NCBI GenBank assembly: GCA_012516785.1
Contig: JAAYWH010000035.1
Span: 1 to 64,000 of the forward strand
Origin: Methanomicrobiales archaeon
Lineage (GTDB): Archaea; Halobacteriota; Methanomicrobia; Methanomicrobiales; Methanospirillaceae
Direction: 5' to 3'
Length of the DNA stretch: 64,000 nt
The notes below the pieces were generated by a model. The model made no database searches, was not told where the DNA came from, and worked only from the letters and a program-made list of their open reading frames with translations. Below are positions 35,065 to 43,394 of the stretch, one piece after another. Positions within the stretch are counted from its first letter, which is position 1. Each line of letters begins with the position of its first letter. A program made the translations under genes and the position numbers.

Positions 35065-35771
35065 TGAAAGTAATTCACATTGCCGGCTTTTCCAATACCG
35101 GGAAGACCACGTTTATCAGGGAACTGCTGCCGGAACTTGAAAACTTGGGGCCGACCGGCGTGGTAAAACATATCGGCCACCACGGACTCTCCCTTCCCGA
35201 GGGGAAAGACACCACCCTCTTCCACGAAGCGGGAGCAGTGGCATCGGCGGGTATCGATGCGCAGAAATCCGTCCTGATCCTGAAGGAGACTGACCTCGAA
35301 CGAATCCTTGAACTCCTCTGCGATGCAGGCGTGCAGTACGCCGTCGTCGAGGGGTTCAAGGAAAAACCCTACCCGAAAGTCGTGATCGGGGACGTTCCCG
35401 GGGCAACGCATGTCATTCTCACCAATCCGTCCGTGGAGGAAGTGCTCTCACATCTCGGGGAATTCCCGGACATGGTCACGCGGGAAGGTTTTTTCAGGGA
35501 GATCGAAGCCGGCTGTGATCCCGGCAGGGCAATACAGGTCTCGGCCATCCCTACGACCATCCCGGGAGACCAGATCACCCGCCTTGAGAGGGAGTCAGGG
35601 ACCCTGGTCAGAGATCTGCATGAGGTTTCCATCCGGTTCGCGTCGACAACGACCCCCGGAGCCCGGACGCTCCTGGTCGGGATCTGCGCCCCTGATGCAC
35701 GGACCGCAATTGAAGCAGCAACGAGGATCAACAGCCTCATGCTCTCTCCCCTGCCAGGATATAAGGAGTGA
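35064..35771 (+). CDS. mobB: Molybdopterin-guanine dinucleotide biosynthesis protein MobB, C-terminal MoaE-like tail
   Basis: A 235-residue protein. Walker A GFSNTGKTT lies at residues 8-16, and GVVKHIGHHG, the Walker-B-like EGFKE and a conserved PKVVI follow as in MobB, the GTP-binding helper of MobA. The last 50 residues (VSIRFA ... TLLVGICAPDARTAIEAATRINSL ... YKE) resemble the end of MoaE, though weakly. Methanogens use molybdopterin or tungstopterin dinucleotide in formylmethanofuran and formate dehydrogenases. It follows DUF5806 and precedes glmM by 4 bases. Confidence 0.87.
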   Translation: MKVIHIAGFSNTGKTTFIRELLPELENLGPTGVVKHIGHHGLSLPEGKDTTLFHEAGAVASAGIDAQKSVLILKETDLERILELLCDAGVQYAVVEGFKEKPYPKVVIGDVPGATHVILTNPSVEEVLSHLGEFPDMVTREGFFREIEAGCDPGRAIQVSAIPTTIPGDQITRLERESGTLVRDLHEVSIRFASTTTPGARTLLVGICAPDARTAIEAATRINSLMLSPLPGYKE

Positions 35772-35775
35772 TCCG

Positions 35776-37122
35776 ATGACAGGAAAACGACTTTTTGGTA
35801 CAAACGGCGTCAGGGGGATAACAGGGGCTGACATGACCCCCACCCTTGCCCTCTCCATCGGTCTTGCACTCGGGTCGATGCGGATCGGGTCCATCGCGGT
35901 CGGACGGGATACCCGGACCTCCGGGCCTGCCCTCTGCAGTGCAGTCAAGGCAGGGCTCCTTGCGACAGGGTGTGATGTGACCGACTGCGGGATACTTCCC
36001 ACGCCGGCATTGCAGTATCTGGTGAAGGAGCATTTCGACGCCGGCGCCATGATCACCGCATCGCATAACCCCCCCGAATACAACGGGGTGAAGGTGATCG
36101 AGCCGGACGGAACCGAGATGGGAGATGAGGAGACCATCAGGCTCGAGGCAAAGATCCTTGATGAGCGCGTCCCCCTCTCCCCCTGGAACGCCACCGGACG
36201 CGAAGTACATGCCTCCCATCTCGTCAGGGAATACACCGATGCTGTCGTAAAAAAATTCCCTGCAGGGATCGGGGACGGGATCACGGTTGCCGTAGACCCC
36301 GGGTGCGGCGCCGCCTGCGCAACCACACCCGAGATCCTCACCCGCCTTGGATGCCGAGTGGTGACCCTCAACAGCCAGATGGATGGCACCTTCCCGGGCC
36401 GACTCCCTGAACCATCTCCTGAAGGACTCCGTCCGCTCGGGAACCTGGTCCGCTCAACGGGAGCGGCGCTCGGGATCGCCCATGACGGGGATGCCGACCG
36501 GGCGGTCTTTCTCGATGAGAACGGAGAATTTATCGAAGAGAACCAGGAGTTCGGCCTTATTGCCAACCAGGTCTGCCGGGACCGGAAAGGCACCGTCGTG
36601 ATGCCGGTCTCCACCTCGCGCCTGGTAGAGGAGATCGCCCGCCGCAACGGCTGCGATGTCCAGTACACCCCGGTAGGAAGCATCTATGTTGCCCGGGCAA
36701 TGCGTGCCCTCGAAGCAGCCCACAAACCTGTAGCCTTCGGGGGCGAAGGGAATGGCGGGCTCATCTATCCCGATCACCAGTACTGCCGGGACGGGGGCAT
36801 GACCGCGGCAATGATGATCGCGATCCTGGCAAGAGAACAAAGCACTGTCTCTGACCTTGTGGCGGCCCTTCCCACCTTCCACCTCATCAAGGAGAAGATC
36901 AGGGGGGCGGACCCTTCGGCCATGATCAGGAACCTCTGTACTGCATTTGCCGGGGACCACCTCGACCGGACTGATGGAATCCGGATCAACCGAAAAGAGA
37001 GCTGGGCCCTGATCCGCCCTTCAGGGACCGAACCCCTGGTGCGGGTGATCGTAGAATCTCCTGATCAGAAGATCGCTCAGGCATTCTTTGATGAGATCAT
37101 GAAGAAGATAGACCCCTCATAA
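35776..37122 (+). CDS. glmM: Phosphoglucosamine mutase
   Basis: A 448-residue alpha-D-phosphohexomutase. It starts KRLFGTNGVRGITG; the phosphoserine is Ser96 in TASHNP, the metal loop is DGDADR near residue 237, the sugar loop is GGEGNGG and the phosphate loop is RPSGTEPLVRV. The TNGVRG start and GEGNGG favour a GlmM/phosphohexomutase for GlcN-1-P. The ATG at 35776 has AAGGAGTGA before it; the frame open from 35410 is only a shadow of mobB. Confidence 0.92.
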   Translation: MTGKRLFGTNGVRGITGADMTPTLALSIGLALGSMRIGSIAVGRDTRTSGPALCSAVKAGLLATGCDVTDCGILPTPALQYLVKEHFDAGAMITASHNPPEYNGVKVIEPDGTEMGDEETIRLEAKILDERVPLSPWNATGREVHASHLVREYTDAVVKKFPAGIGDGITVAVDPGCGAACATTPEILTRLGCRVVTLNSQMDGTFPGRLPEPSPEGLRPLGNLVRSTGAALGIAHDGDADRAVFLDENGEFIEENQEFGLIANQVCRDRKGTVVMPVSTSRLVEEIARRNGCDVQYTPVGSIYVARAMRALEAAHKPVAFGGEGNGGLIYPDHQYCRDGGMTAAMMIAILAREQSTVSDLVAALPTFHLIKEKIRGADPSAMIRNLCTAFAGDHLDRTDGIRINRKESWALIRPSGTEPLVRVIVESPDQKIAQAFFDEIMKKIDPS

Positions 37123-37138
37123 AAAAATTCCAATCCTA

Positions 37139-37150
37139 TCTCTTTTTTGA
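37139..37150 (+). terminator. T-run terminator after glmM
   Basis: The sequence atctcttttttg follows the glmM stop by about 18 bases and matches the T-run motif found after thiC and the DUF475 gene. Confidence 0.45.
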
Positions 37151-37206
37151 ATTCCGGCGCCTTTTCACCCGATTTTTCCCTGGAGGAATGAGCTTCCCTG
37201 TCGTTA

Positions 37207-37227
37207 GTTAAACCGCATGATGCTATA
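37207..37227 (+). promoter_or_regulatory. Motif taaacc..atgatgctata, copy 2
   Basis: TAAACCgcATGATGCTATA, matching 34440-34460, about 130 bases upstream of the acylphosphatase ATG and near the likely promoter. Confidence 0.5.
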
Positions 37228-37359
37228 CGATAAACCGGGAGTGAGGGAAAGACTAATACCCCTGTCAGGCAACAGAGTCACCAGGAGAGTGGAGTGGAAG
37301 ACCACAGAGAGGAGTGGGGAACAGCTCCTCATAGAGGGGCGTTGGCTGAACAGGGGAGC

Positions 37360-37635
37360 ATGGTAAAGACCATCGAGATCCGGATATCCGGGAAAGTCCA
37401 GCGGGTCGGGATGAGAAACTGCATCCGAACCCTTGCAGGAAGGCTCAATATCAGGGGAGAGGTGATGAACCTGCCTGATGGAACGGTCTATGCACTGGCA
37501 ACCGGTGACCCCATCGTCCTTGAAAAGTTTGTCTCGATGATCTACAGCTGCCCGCGGGCAGTCATCAGGGATCTCGATATCCGCGACCACATCCTCCTCA
37601 CCTTCCCTGATTTCCAGGTCAAGAGGATCGAATAA
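37360..37635 (+). CDS. Acylphosphatase-like protein
   Basis: A 91-residue protein with KVQRVGMRNCI, the phosphate loop with its catalytic Arg, and GEVMNLPDGTV with the Asn that holds the nucleophilic water. It would hydrolyse acyl phosphates. The canonical VQGVGFR is altered (R for G, M for F), so substrate range may differ. ATG 37360 follows GGGGAG. It ends 7 bases from the convergent end of cas1, with no room for a terminator between them. Confidence 0.82.
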   Translation: MVKTIEIRISGKVQRVGMRNCIRTLAGRLNIRGEVMNLPDGTVYALATGDPIVLEKFVSMIYSCPRAVIRDLDIRDHILLTFPDFQVKRIE

Positions 37636-37642
37636 CCCCTTT

Positions 37643-38572
37643 TCAGGTCTTCACAATATAAAAGTCGGCCCCATTCACCAGTGCTTCCCGCAGCACCAGC
37701 ACCTGCTCGTCCAGGACCTCCTGGCAGATGGAGGTATGAAACATCCTGCTTATCCGGGTAAGGAGGGTATCAGACAGGATGCAGCGTTCCGGGCTGCATT
37801 CATACTCCCCGGGATCAATTCCCTGCCGGACCAGCCCGAGGAGCGGACGGTCGATCATCGCTGTTTTGAACGGTTCGATGAGGTCGTATACAAGACCCCT
37901 GCTCCCCTTGTGGAGGAAGCCAAGATCCGCATCCAGGCCGGCCCCGATGGCAGAGACACAGGCATTGCCAAAGAGCATCCCGTATCCCACCGAGAGGCAG
38001 CAGTTGACCGCGTCCGGATATGGCCGTGGCATCCTCCGCCGGAACTTCAGGTCGGGGGGTACCGCCCGGGCATAGATCTCGTAATACATATCGGTCACGA
38101 GCCGATGGACACGCCTGATCTCATCGACCCGGACCAGGTATTCCATCTCCGAGAGGCTCTGGTGGATAACGGGCATCTCCCCTTCGTACAGGATACGCTC
38201 GGCGCTCTCCTCCTGGAGATGCTCGATCTCCTGTATCCGGTTTATCAGCGCTGCCCTCGCAATCTTCAATGCATATGAATGGGAAGGGGCGGCCTCCTGG
38301 GCTTTCCGCATCCGCTCATCAGCATGATCCCCGAACGGCCGGAGCGTACCGAGCGGTTCGCCATCAGCCTCGAAGAATGAGATCGACTTCCCGGATCGGA
38401 GCATCCCGTTCACGACCGAGGTATGGAGGAAATGGCCCCCCATCACCATCAGGTGATCGATCTGGTCCAGGGGAACCTGCTCAAGATGCCCGTTCCTGGT
38501 GATGACGAGCGACGCTTTTGTCGCTTTCAGGTGGGCACCAAACCCAGTCACAATATGCCATGGATACCGCAC
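37643..38572 (-). CDS. cas1: Stand-alone Cas1 family protein
   Basis: A 309-residue Cas1 homologue. The N-terminal beta part (1-80) leads to the helical catalytic part with Glu165 (MYYEIYARA), His221 (GLDADLGFLHKGSRG), Asp230 and Glu233 (VYDLIEPFK): all four metal ligands are present. A full CRISPR integrase would pair with Cas2; no cas2, other cas gene, repeat array or casposon polymerase is seen within 25 kb. The GTG start has AAGGAG 6 bases upstream. It may be a solo Cas1 with a host role or a mobile integrase remnant. Confidence 0.92.
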   Translation of the reverse strand: MRYPWHIVTGFGAHLKATKASLVITRNGHLEQVPLDQIDHLMVMGGHFLHTSVVNGMLRSGKSISFFEADGEPLGTLRPFGDHADERMRKAQEAAPSHSYALKIARAALINRIQEIEHLQEESAERILYEGEMPVIHQSLSEMEYLVRVDEIRRVHRLVTDMYYEIYARAVPPDLKFRRRMPRPYPDAVNCCLSVGYGMLFGNACVSAIGAGLDADLGFLHKGSRGLVYDLIEPFKTAMIDRPLLGLVRQGIDPGEYECSPERCILSDTLLTRISRMFHTSICQEVLDEQVLVLREALVNGADFYIVKT

Positions 38573-38908
38573 GAAGAACTCCTTTCCAAAAAACGGCCTG
38601 GACCCTTTGCTCGCAGGAATGAATATGGGCAGCCCTCTACATCAATTCATCGTTTTCCGGTTCAATCCCCGATACTCCGGGGAAAAACCTCTTTTTTTCA
38701 GAAGGAGGATTCCCTGTTTCCAGCACCAGTTTTCCTCTCGATCCGGGAGGATACCAAAGCAGGCACATTGGAATAATCCCACCATGACAGCCCCTGACAT
38801 AGTTTTTTGACCGAATGCGACCGATATATGCATGTTTGACAGGTCAGCCGGGCCGGGTCCGCCAAAAAACCAACCGGCTGCCGGTATACCCGATGAAAGG
38901 AGGATGTG
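38573..38908. other. Divergent gap between cas1 and the first paaK gene
   Basis: About 336 bases, AT-richer than the genes. It has a TATA-like GCGACCGATATATGC (38817-38831) and an inverted-repeat-like stretch (cagccgggccgggtc ... aaccggctgccgg, 38846-38884) just before the paaK Shine-Dalgarno. No gene is seen. Confidence 0.45.
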
Positions 38909-40198
38909 ATGTTCTGGAACGAGAAGACAGAGACGCTGAAGAAAAAAGACCTTGAAACGATCCAGTTGAAACGGCTGAAAAAGACCATTGCACAGGTCCA
39001 GAATGTCGCCTTTTACCGGAATGCCTTCAGGCAGGCCGGGATCATTCCGGGGAGTATCAGGACACTTGATGATGTCCGCCGCGTCCCCTTTACCAGGAAG
39101 CAGGATCTCCGTGACGGGTATCCCTTCGGATTCTTTGCAGTCCCGCTCTCGAAGGTGGTCCGTATTCACACCACCTCCGGCACGACCGGGAAACCGACCG
39201 TGGTGGGATACACCAGGAAGGACCTTGATACCTGGGCCGAGCTGATCGCCCGGAACCTCACCATGGTGGGATTAAAGGAGGGGGACATCTTCCAGAACAT
39301 GGTCAATTACGGGATGTTCACCGGAGGGCTGGGATTTCACTACGGTGCAGAGAAGATCGGGCTTACCGTGATTCCCAGTGCGACGGGCAATACCAGGCGC
39401 CAGATCGAGATGATCCAGGACTTCGGGGTGACGGCAATCCATTGCACCCCGAGCTACGCGATGCACCTTGCCGAGATCGCCGAGGAGATGCAGGCCGATC
39501 TCCCGACCCTGAAGACCGGTCTCTTCGGGGCAGAACCCTGGTCCGACTCCATGCGGAAGGAGCTGGAGAAGAAACTGGGGGTCACCGCCTATGACTCCTA
39601 CGGCATCTCGGAGCTCTTCGGCCCGGGCGTTGCCTTCGAATGCGAGGAGCGGAACGGGCTGCATATCTGGCACGATTGTTACCTCGTTGAGATCATCGAC
39701 CCGGCCACCGGCGAGGTGGTGGGGGATGGCGAGCGGGGAGAACTCGTCGTCACCCCCCTGGCAAAGGAGGCGATGCCGCTCCTGCGGTACCGGACCGGGG
39801 ACATCACCATGAAACTCGAGGATGGATGCCTCTGCGGGAGATCCCAGAAGATCGGGCGGATCACCGGACGGAGTGACGATATGCTGGTGATCAGGGGTAT
39901 CAATGTATTTCCCTCCCAGATCGAGCATGTCCTCCTGAAAATACCCGAGGTGGGGAATCAGTTTATGGTCTATGTCGACCGAATCAATCACCTTGATGAA
40001 ATGACCATCGATGTCGAGATCAACCGATCCTTCTTCTCCGGGGAACTCCAGGACCTTGCCCGGATCCAGAAGAAAGTGGTAAAAGAGCTCCGCGATGCCC
40101 TTGAGTTGCGCACCACCGTCAGGCTGGTCGAGCCGGGAACCCTCCCGCGGTTCGAAGGGAAAGCAAAGCGGGTGATCGACAGGAGAGGAGCATCATGA
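38909..40198 (+). CDS. paaK: Phenylacetate--CoA ligase family enzyme, copy 1
   Basis: A 429-residue adenylating enzyme. The ATP loop is THTTSGTTGKPTVV-like (HTTSGTTGKPT), followed by GAEPWSDSMRKEL, YDSYGISELFGPG and RYRTGDIT, with the C-terminal VRGINVFPSQIE and RFEGKAKR lysine region. In methanogens such pairs activate aryl acids (phenylacetate, indoleacetate) for reductive amino acid synthesis with indolepyruvate oxidoreductase. AAAGGAGG precedes the ATG at 38909. Stop overlaps the next start. Confidence 0.92.
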   Translation: MFWNEKTETLKKKDLETIQLKRLKKTIAQVQNVAFYRNAFRQAGIIPGSIRTLDDVRRVPFTRKQDLRDGYPFGFFAVPLSKVVRIHTTSGTTGKPTVVGYTRKDLDTWAELIARNLTMVGLKEGDIFQNMVNYGMFTGGLGFHYGAEKIGLTVIPSATGNTRRQIEMIQDFGVTAIHCTPSYAMHLAEIAEEMQADLPTLKTGLFGAEPWSDSMRKELEKKLGVTAYDSYGISELFGPGVAFECEERNGLHIWHDCYLVEIIDPATGEVVGDGERGELVVTPLAKEAMPLLRYRTGDITMKLEDGCLCGRSQKIGRITGRSDDMLVIRGINVFPSQIEHVLLKIPEVGNQFMVYVDRINHLDEMTIDVEINRSFFSGELQDLARIQKKVVKELRDALELRTTVRLVEPGTLPRFEGKAKRVIDRRGAS

Positions 40199-41496
40199 TG
40201 TTCTGGGATCCGAGAGTAGAAGAGATGCCGAAGGAGGAGTTGCAGAAGCTCCAGTACAAACTCTTAAAGACCCTGGTATACCGTCTCTATAGTTTCTCCC
40301 CCTTCTACCATGACAGGATGAAGGAGACAGGCGTTCATCCCGACGACATCCAGACACTGGCTGATATCAGGAAGCTCCCGTTCATGTACAAACGAGACCT
40401 GCGTGACAACTACCCGGACAAGATCTTTGTCGCGGGCCAGGAAGATCTGGTCCGGTACCATGTCTCTTCGGGGACTACCGGGAAGCCCACCGTCGTGGGA
40501 TACACCAGGAATGACCTTGATAACTGGACCACCTCCCTTGCCCGGGGCCTTGTCTCGTGCGGGCTGGGGCGGGGTGATGTCCTCCAGGTCAGCTACGGGT
40601 ACGGCCTTTTCACCGGGGGCCTCGGGCTGCACTACGGGGCAGAGCGGGTTGGTGCAACCGTGCTCCCCACGAGCGTCGGGAACACAGAACGCCAGATCGA
40701 ACTGATGCAGGATCTCCACACCACTGCTATCGCCTGCACCCCCTCCTACCTCCTTCACATGGGGGAGGTTGCAGAGAAGATGGGGGTGAGCATCAGGGAC
40801 GATACCGATCTCCGCATGGGGATCCTCGGTGCAGAACCCTGGTCAGATGCCATGAAGGCACGGATCGAGGACTGGCTCGGGATAAAAGCCTACGATATCT
40901 ATGGGACGAGCGAGCTCTACGGGCCGATGTTCTGCGAATGTGCAGAGCAGAACGGCTTCCATGTCTGGGGAGACCTCGCTTATGTCGAGATCCTTGACCC
41001 GGTGACAGGAGAGTCCCTCGGCCCGGGTGAGAAAGGCGAACTGGTGGTCACGATGCTCCAGAAGGAGGCGCTCCCGATGATCCGATACCGTATCGGGGAC
41101 ATCACCTCGTACGAAGACGGAGTCTGCGCCTGCGGGAGAACCCATCCGCGGGTGATGCGTATCTCAGGCCGAGTGGATGACATGCTGATCATCAGGGGGA
41201 TCAACGTCTTCCCCTCGCAGATCGAGTATGCCCTTATGACCATCCCGGAGGTCGGCCAGCATTTCCAGATCGTGGTGGATCGCAAGGGGGCGCTCGATGA
41301 CATGCTGGTCCGGGTCGAGGTAGCCAGGGAGTCATTCTCGGACAAGATCACCGACCTGATGGCAATTCGGAAGAATGTCGAGCACAAGCTCAGGAACACC
41401 CTGAATGTTGCCGTGAACGTGGAACTGGTCGAACCGGGATCGCTTCCCCGGTTCGAAGGCAAGGCTAAACGGGTGATAGACAGGAGGCAGTTATAA
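40195..41496 (+). CDS. paaK: Phenylacetate--CoA ligase family enzyme, copy 2
   Basis: A 433-residue paralogue of the preceding gene, clearly similar along its full length (SSGTTGKPTVVGYTRNDLDN, GAEPWSDAMKARIED, YGTSELYGP, RYRIGDIT, RFEGKAKRVIDRR). Tandem ligases may have different aryl acid preferences. It starts in an ATGATG overlapping the stop of copy 1; ATG 40198 is equally possible. It is translationally coupled to the ACT-domain gene by TAATG. Confidence 0.92.
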   Translation: MMFWDPRVEEMPKEELQKLQYKLLKTLVYRLYSFSPFYHDRMKETGVHPDDIQTLADIRKLPFMYKRDLRDNYPDKIFVAGQEDLVRYHVSSGTTGKPTVVGYTRNDLDNWTTSLARGLVSCGLGRGDVLQVSYGYGLFTGGLGLHYGAERVGATVLPTSVGNTERQIELMQDLHTTAIACTPSYLLHMGEVAEKMGVSIRDDTDLRMGILGAEPWSDAMKARIEDWLGIKAYDIYGTSELYGPMFCECAEQNGFHVWGDLAYVEILDPVTGESLGPGEKGELVVTMLQKEALPMIRYRIGDITSYEDGVCACGRTHPRVMRISGRVDDMLIIRGINVFPSQIEYALMTIPEVGQHFQIVVDRKGALDDMLVRVEVARESFSDKITDLMAIRKNVEHKLRNTLNVAVNVELVEPGSLPRFEGKAKRVIDRRQL

Positions 41497-41930
41497 TGGA
41501 AACAGACCGGTATGTGATCAAACAGATCTCGATATTTTCGGAGAACAGACCCGGCCGGCTCGCAGCAATAGCAAAAGCTCTCACCGAGGAGAATATCAAC
41601 ATCCTTGCATTCTCCATCGCAGAGGCGGACGGGTTCGGTGTTGTCAGGGCGCTTGTCGACAAACCAAAACTGGCCTATGATAAGCTGACAGGCCTTGGAT
41701 TCAATGTCGCATTCACCGATGTGATTGCGGTAAAGATGCGGGAATCCCCCGGAGGACTGTACGAGATTGCAAAGATGCTTGCCAACGTACAGATCAACAT
41801 CGAATACTCGTATGCCTACACCGGGAAAGAGGGGGGAGTCCTGATCCTCCGGGTCGATGATGCTGATCAGGCAGTACGGCTCATCACCTCGCTTGGCGCA
41901 ACACTCCTCGAGAGCAGGGTCTTTCAGTAA
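41496..41930 (+). CDS. Tandem ACT domain protein
   Basis: A 144-residue protein with two ACT modules (about 6-70 and 76-143): QISIFSENRPGRLAAIAKALTEENINILAFSIAEADGFGVVR and VKMRESPGGLYEIAKMLANVQINIEYSYAYTG. ACT domains bind amino acids, so it probably senses an aromatic amino acid and tunes the two ligases. It starts in TAATG with paaK copy 2 and has AGGAGG upstream. Confidence 0.9.
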   Translation: METDRYVIKQISIFSENRPGRLAAIAKALTEENINILAFSIAEADGFGVVRALVDKPKLAYDKLTGLGFNVAFTDVIAVKMRESPGGLYEIAKMLANVQINIEYSYAYTGKEGGVLILRVDDADQAVRLITSLGATLLESRVFQ

Positions 41931-41933
41931 CCC

Positions 41934-43220
41934 CTATTTCTTCTCCCATTTTACCAGGTCGGAGACCCGGGAGAGCGTACTTCCCCTCCTGATCTCCTCC
42001 CTGACCCGCTCCTCAGTCTTCTGGACTTCCCTCGCACGCCTGGCAACTTCGTACGCACGCTCTTTTGGGATAACAACAACCCCGCTCTCATCGCCGACAA
42101 TCCAGTCGCCCGGCCGGACGGTCTGCCCACCGCACCTGACCTCACAGTTGATCTCGCCGAACCCTTTCGGCTCCCCGGCATTCGGGACCACTGCCCGTGC
42201 AAAAACCGGCAGTGACATCTTCCTGATATCATCGATGTCCCTGACCGCCCCATCGATGACCACGCCTTCGATCCCCTGGGTCTCTGCACTCATGGTCGCC
42301 AGTTCTCCCCATGCCGCGATATCGGTACTCCCCTCGTTGTTGATCACGAGGACATCCCCTTCGTGTGCATGATCGATAGCCTCCACCGGTTTTGACCAGT
42401 CACCGGCAAACGACTGGGCGGTGACTGCGGTGCCGACCATCTTTTTTTTTCCGGCAAGATAGATGATCCCGGCCATCGCCCCTTTCCGGTGCATCGCATC
42501 CGAGATATTCGGGGCTGAAACCCCGGAGAGGAGATTCCTGGTCTCCTCCATCACCGAGATCTTTTTGGCATATCCGCTGGCAGGGGCATCCAGCGCTTCC
42601 CGGACCTTTCGTGCCGAATCCTGCACATCCGCAGAACGTGTGATCGCACCCCCGACAATCACGATATCGGCACCCCGTGCCGATGCCTGCGGTGCTGTGT
42701 GTGCATCGAGGCCGCCCGCAACCGCAATCTCTATCCCTACCGCTCCGCGGATCGTTTCGAGCAGCTCAAGGGAACTCTTCCCGATCATCTGCTGGTCGAT
42801 CCCCACGTGGGCATTGAGGATATGCACGCCGAGAGCCTCAAGTTCACGGGAACGTGCCACCGGGTCGCTCACATTGATCAGGTCGGCCATCAGCCGGACT
42901 CCGAAGACCGAGGCGGTCCTGACCGCTTCTGCGATCACCGCATCATCGGCATCACCAAGGATACAGACCACCGAAGCCCCGGCTTTTGCTGCCATCTCCA
43001 CCTCAAGCGCCCCGGTATCGGCTACTTTCATGTCGGCTACAATAACCTGGCCGGGAAATGCAGACCGCAATCGCCTGACCGACTCCATCCCTTCGCTCTT
43101 GATGAGCGGGGTCCCCGCCTCGATCCAGTCAGCACCACCCCTGACTGCCTCCCGGGCTATCGGCAGAGCCCTCGAGAGGTCAAGGAGATCCAGGGCAACC
43201 TGCAGTACAGGCCTCTTCAT
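41934..43220 (-). CDS. Fused 3-hexulose-6-phosphate synthase/RraA-like protein
   Basis: A 428-residue fusion. Residues 1-210 are Hps ([65 protein letters not shown]), which reversibly joins formaldehyde and ribulose-5-phosphate and supplies ribose phosphate in archaea. Residues about 225-420 are RraA/HMG-aldolase-like ([39 protein letters not shown]). The ATG at 43220 is the family start; the longer frame to 43334 is not used. Convergent with the ACT gene, 3 bases apart. Confidence 0.92.
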   Translation of the reverse strand: MKRPVLQVALDLLDLSRALPIAREAVRGGADWIEAGTPLIKSEGMESVRRLRSAFPGQVIVADMKVADTGALEVEMAAKAGASVVCILGDADDAVIAEAVRTASVFGVRLMADLINVSDPVARSRELEALGVHILNAHVGIDQQMIGKSSLELLETIRGAVGIEIAVAGGLDAHTAPQASARGADIVIVGGAITRSADVQDSARKVREALDAPASGYAKKISVMEETRNLLSGVSAPNISDAMHRKGAMAGIIYLAGKKKMVGTAVTAQSFAGDWSKPVEAIDHAHEGDVLVINNEGSTDIAAWGELATMSAETQGIEGVVIDGAVRDIDDIRKMSLPVFARAVVPNAGEPKGFGEINCEVRCGGQTVRPGDWIVGDESGVVVIPKERAYEVARRAREVQKTEERVREEIRRGSTLSRVSDLVKWEKK

Positions 43221-43394
43221 GATCACTGAGGTGAGGAGAGAGGGCATAATAGTTTGCCGGGTACCCGTCTGTGTTCCCCGGTCTTGCCGCGCTTCCATGA
43301 TAACACAATAAAAAAAGGTCCGGATTCCTCCCACTTTCCTGCTCCATCCGGGAATCTTTTATGGGAATCATCACTAACACTCTGACGTACAGCA

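Noticed and set aside
37643-38572. Casposon hypothesis for cas1
   Set aside because: No family B polymerase, terminal inverted repeats or tRNA/EF-2 target duplication was seen around it, and the protein lacks the extra C-terminal HTH expected of casposases.
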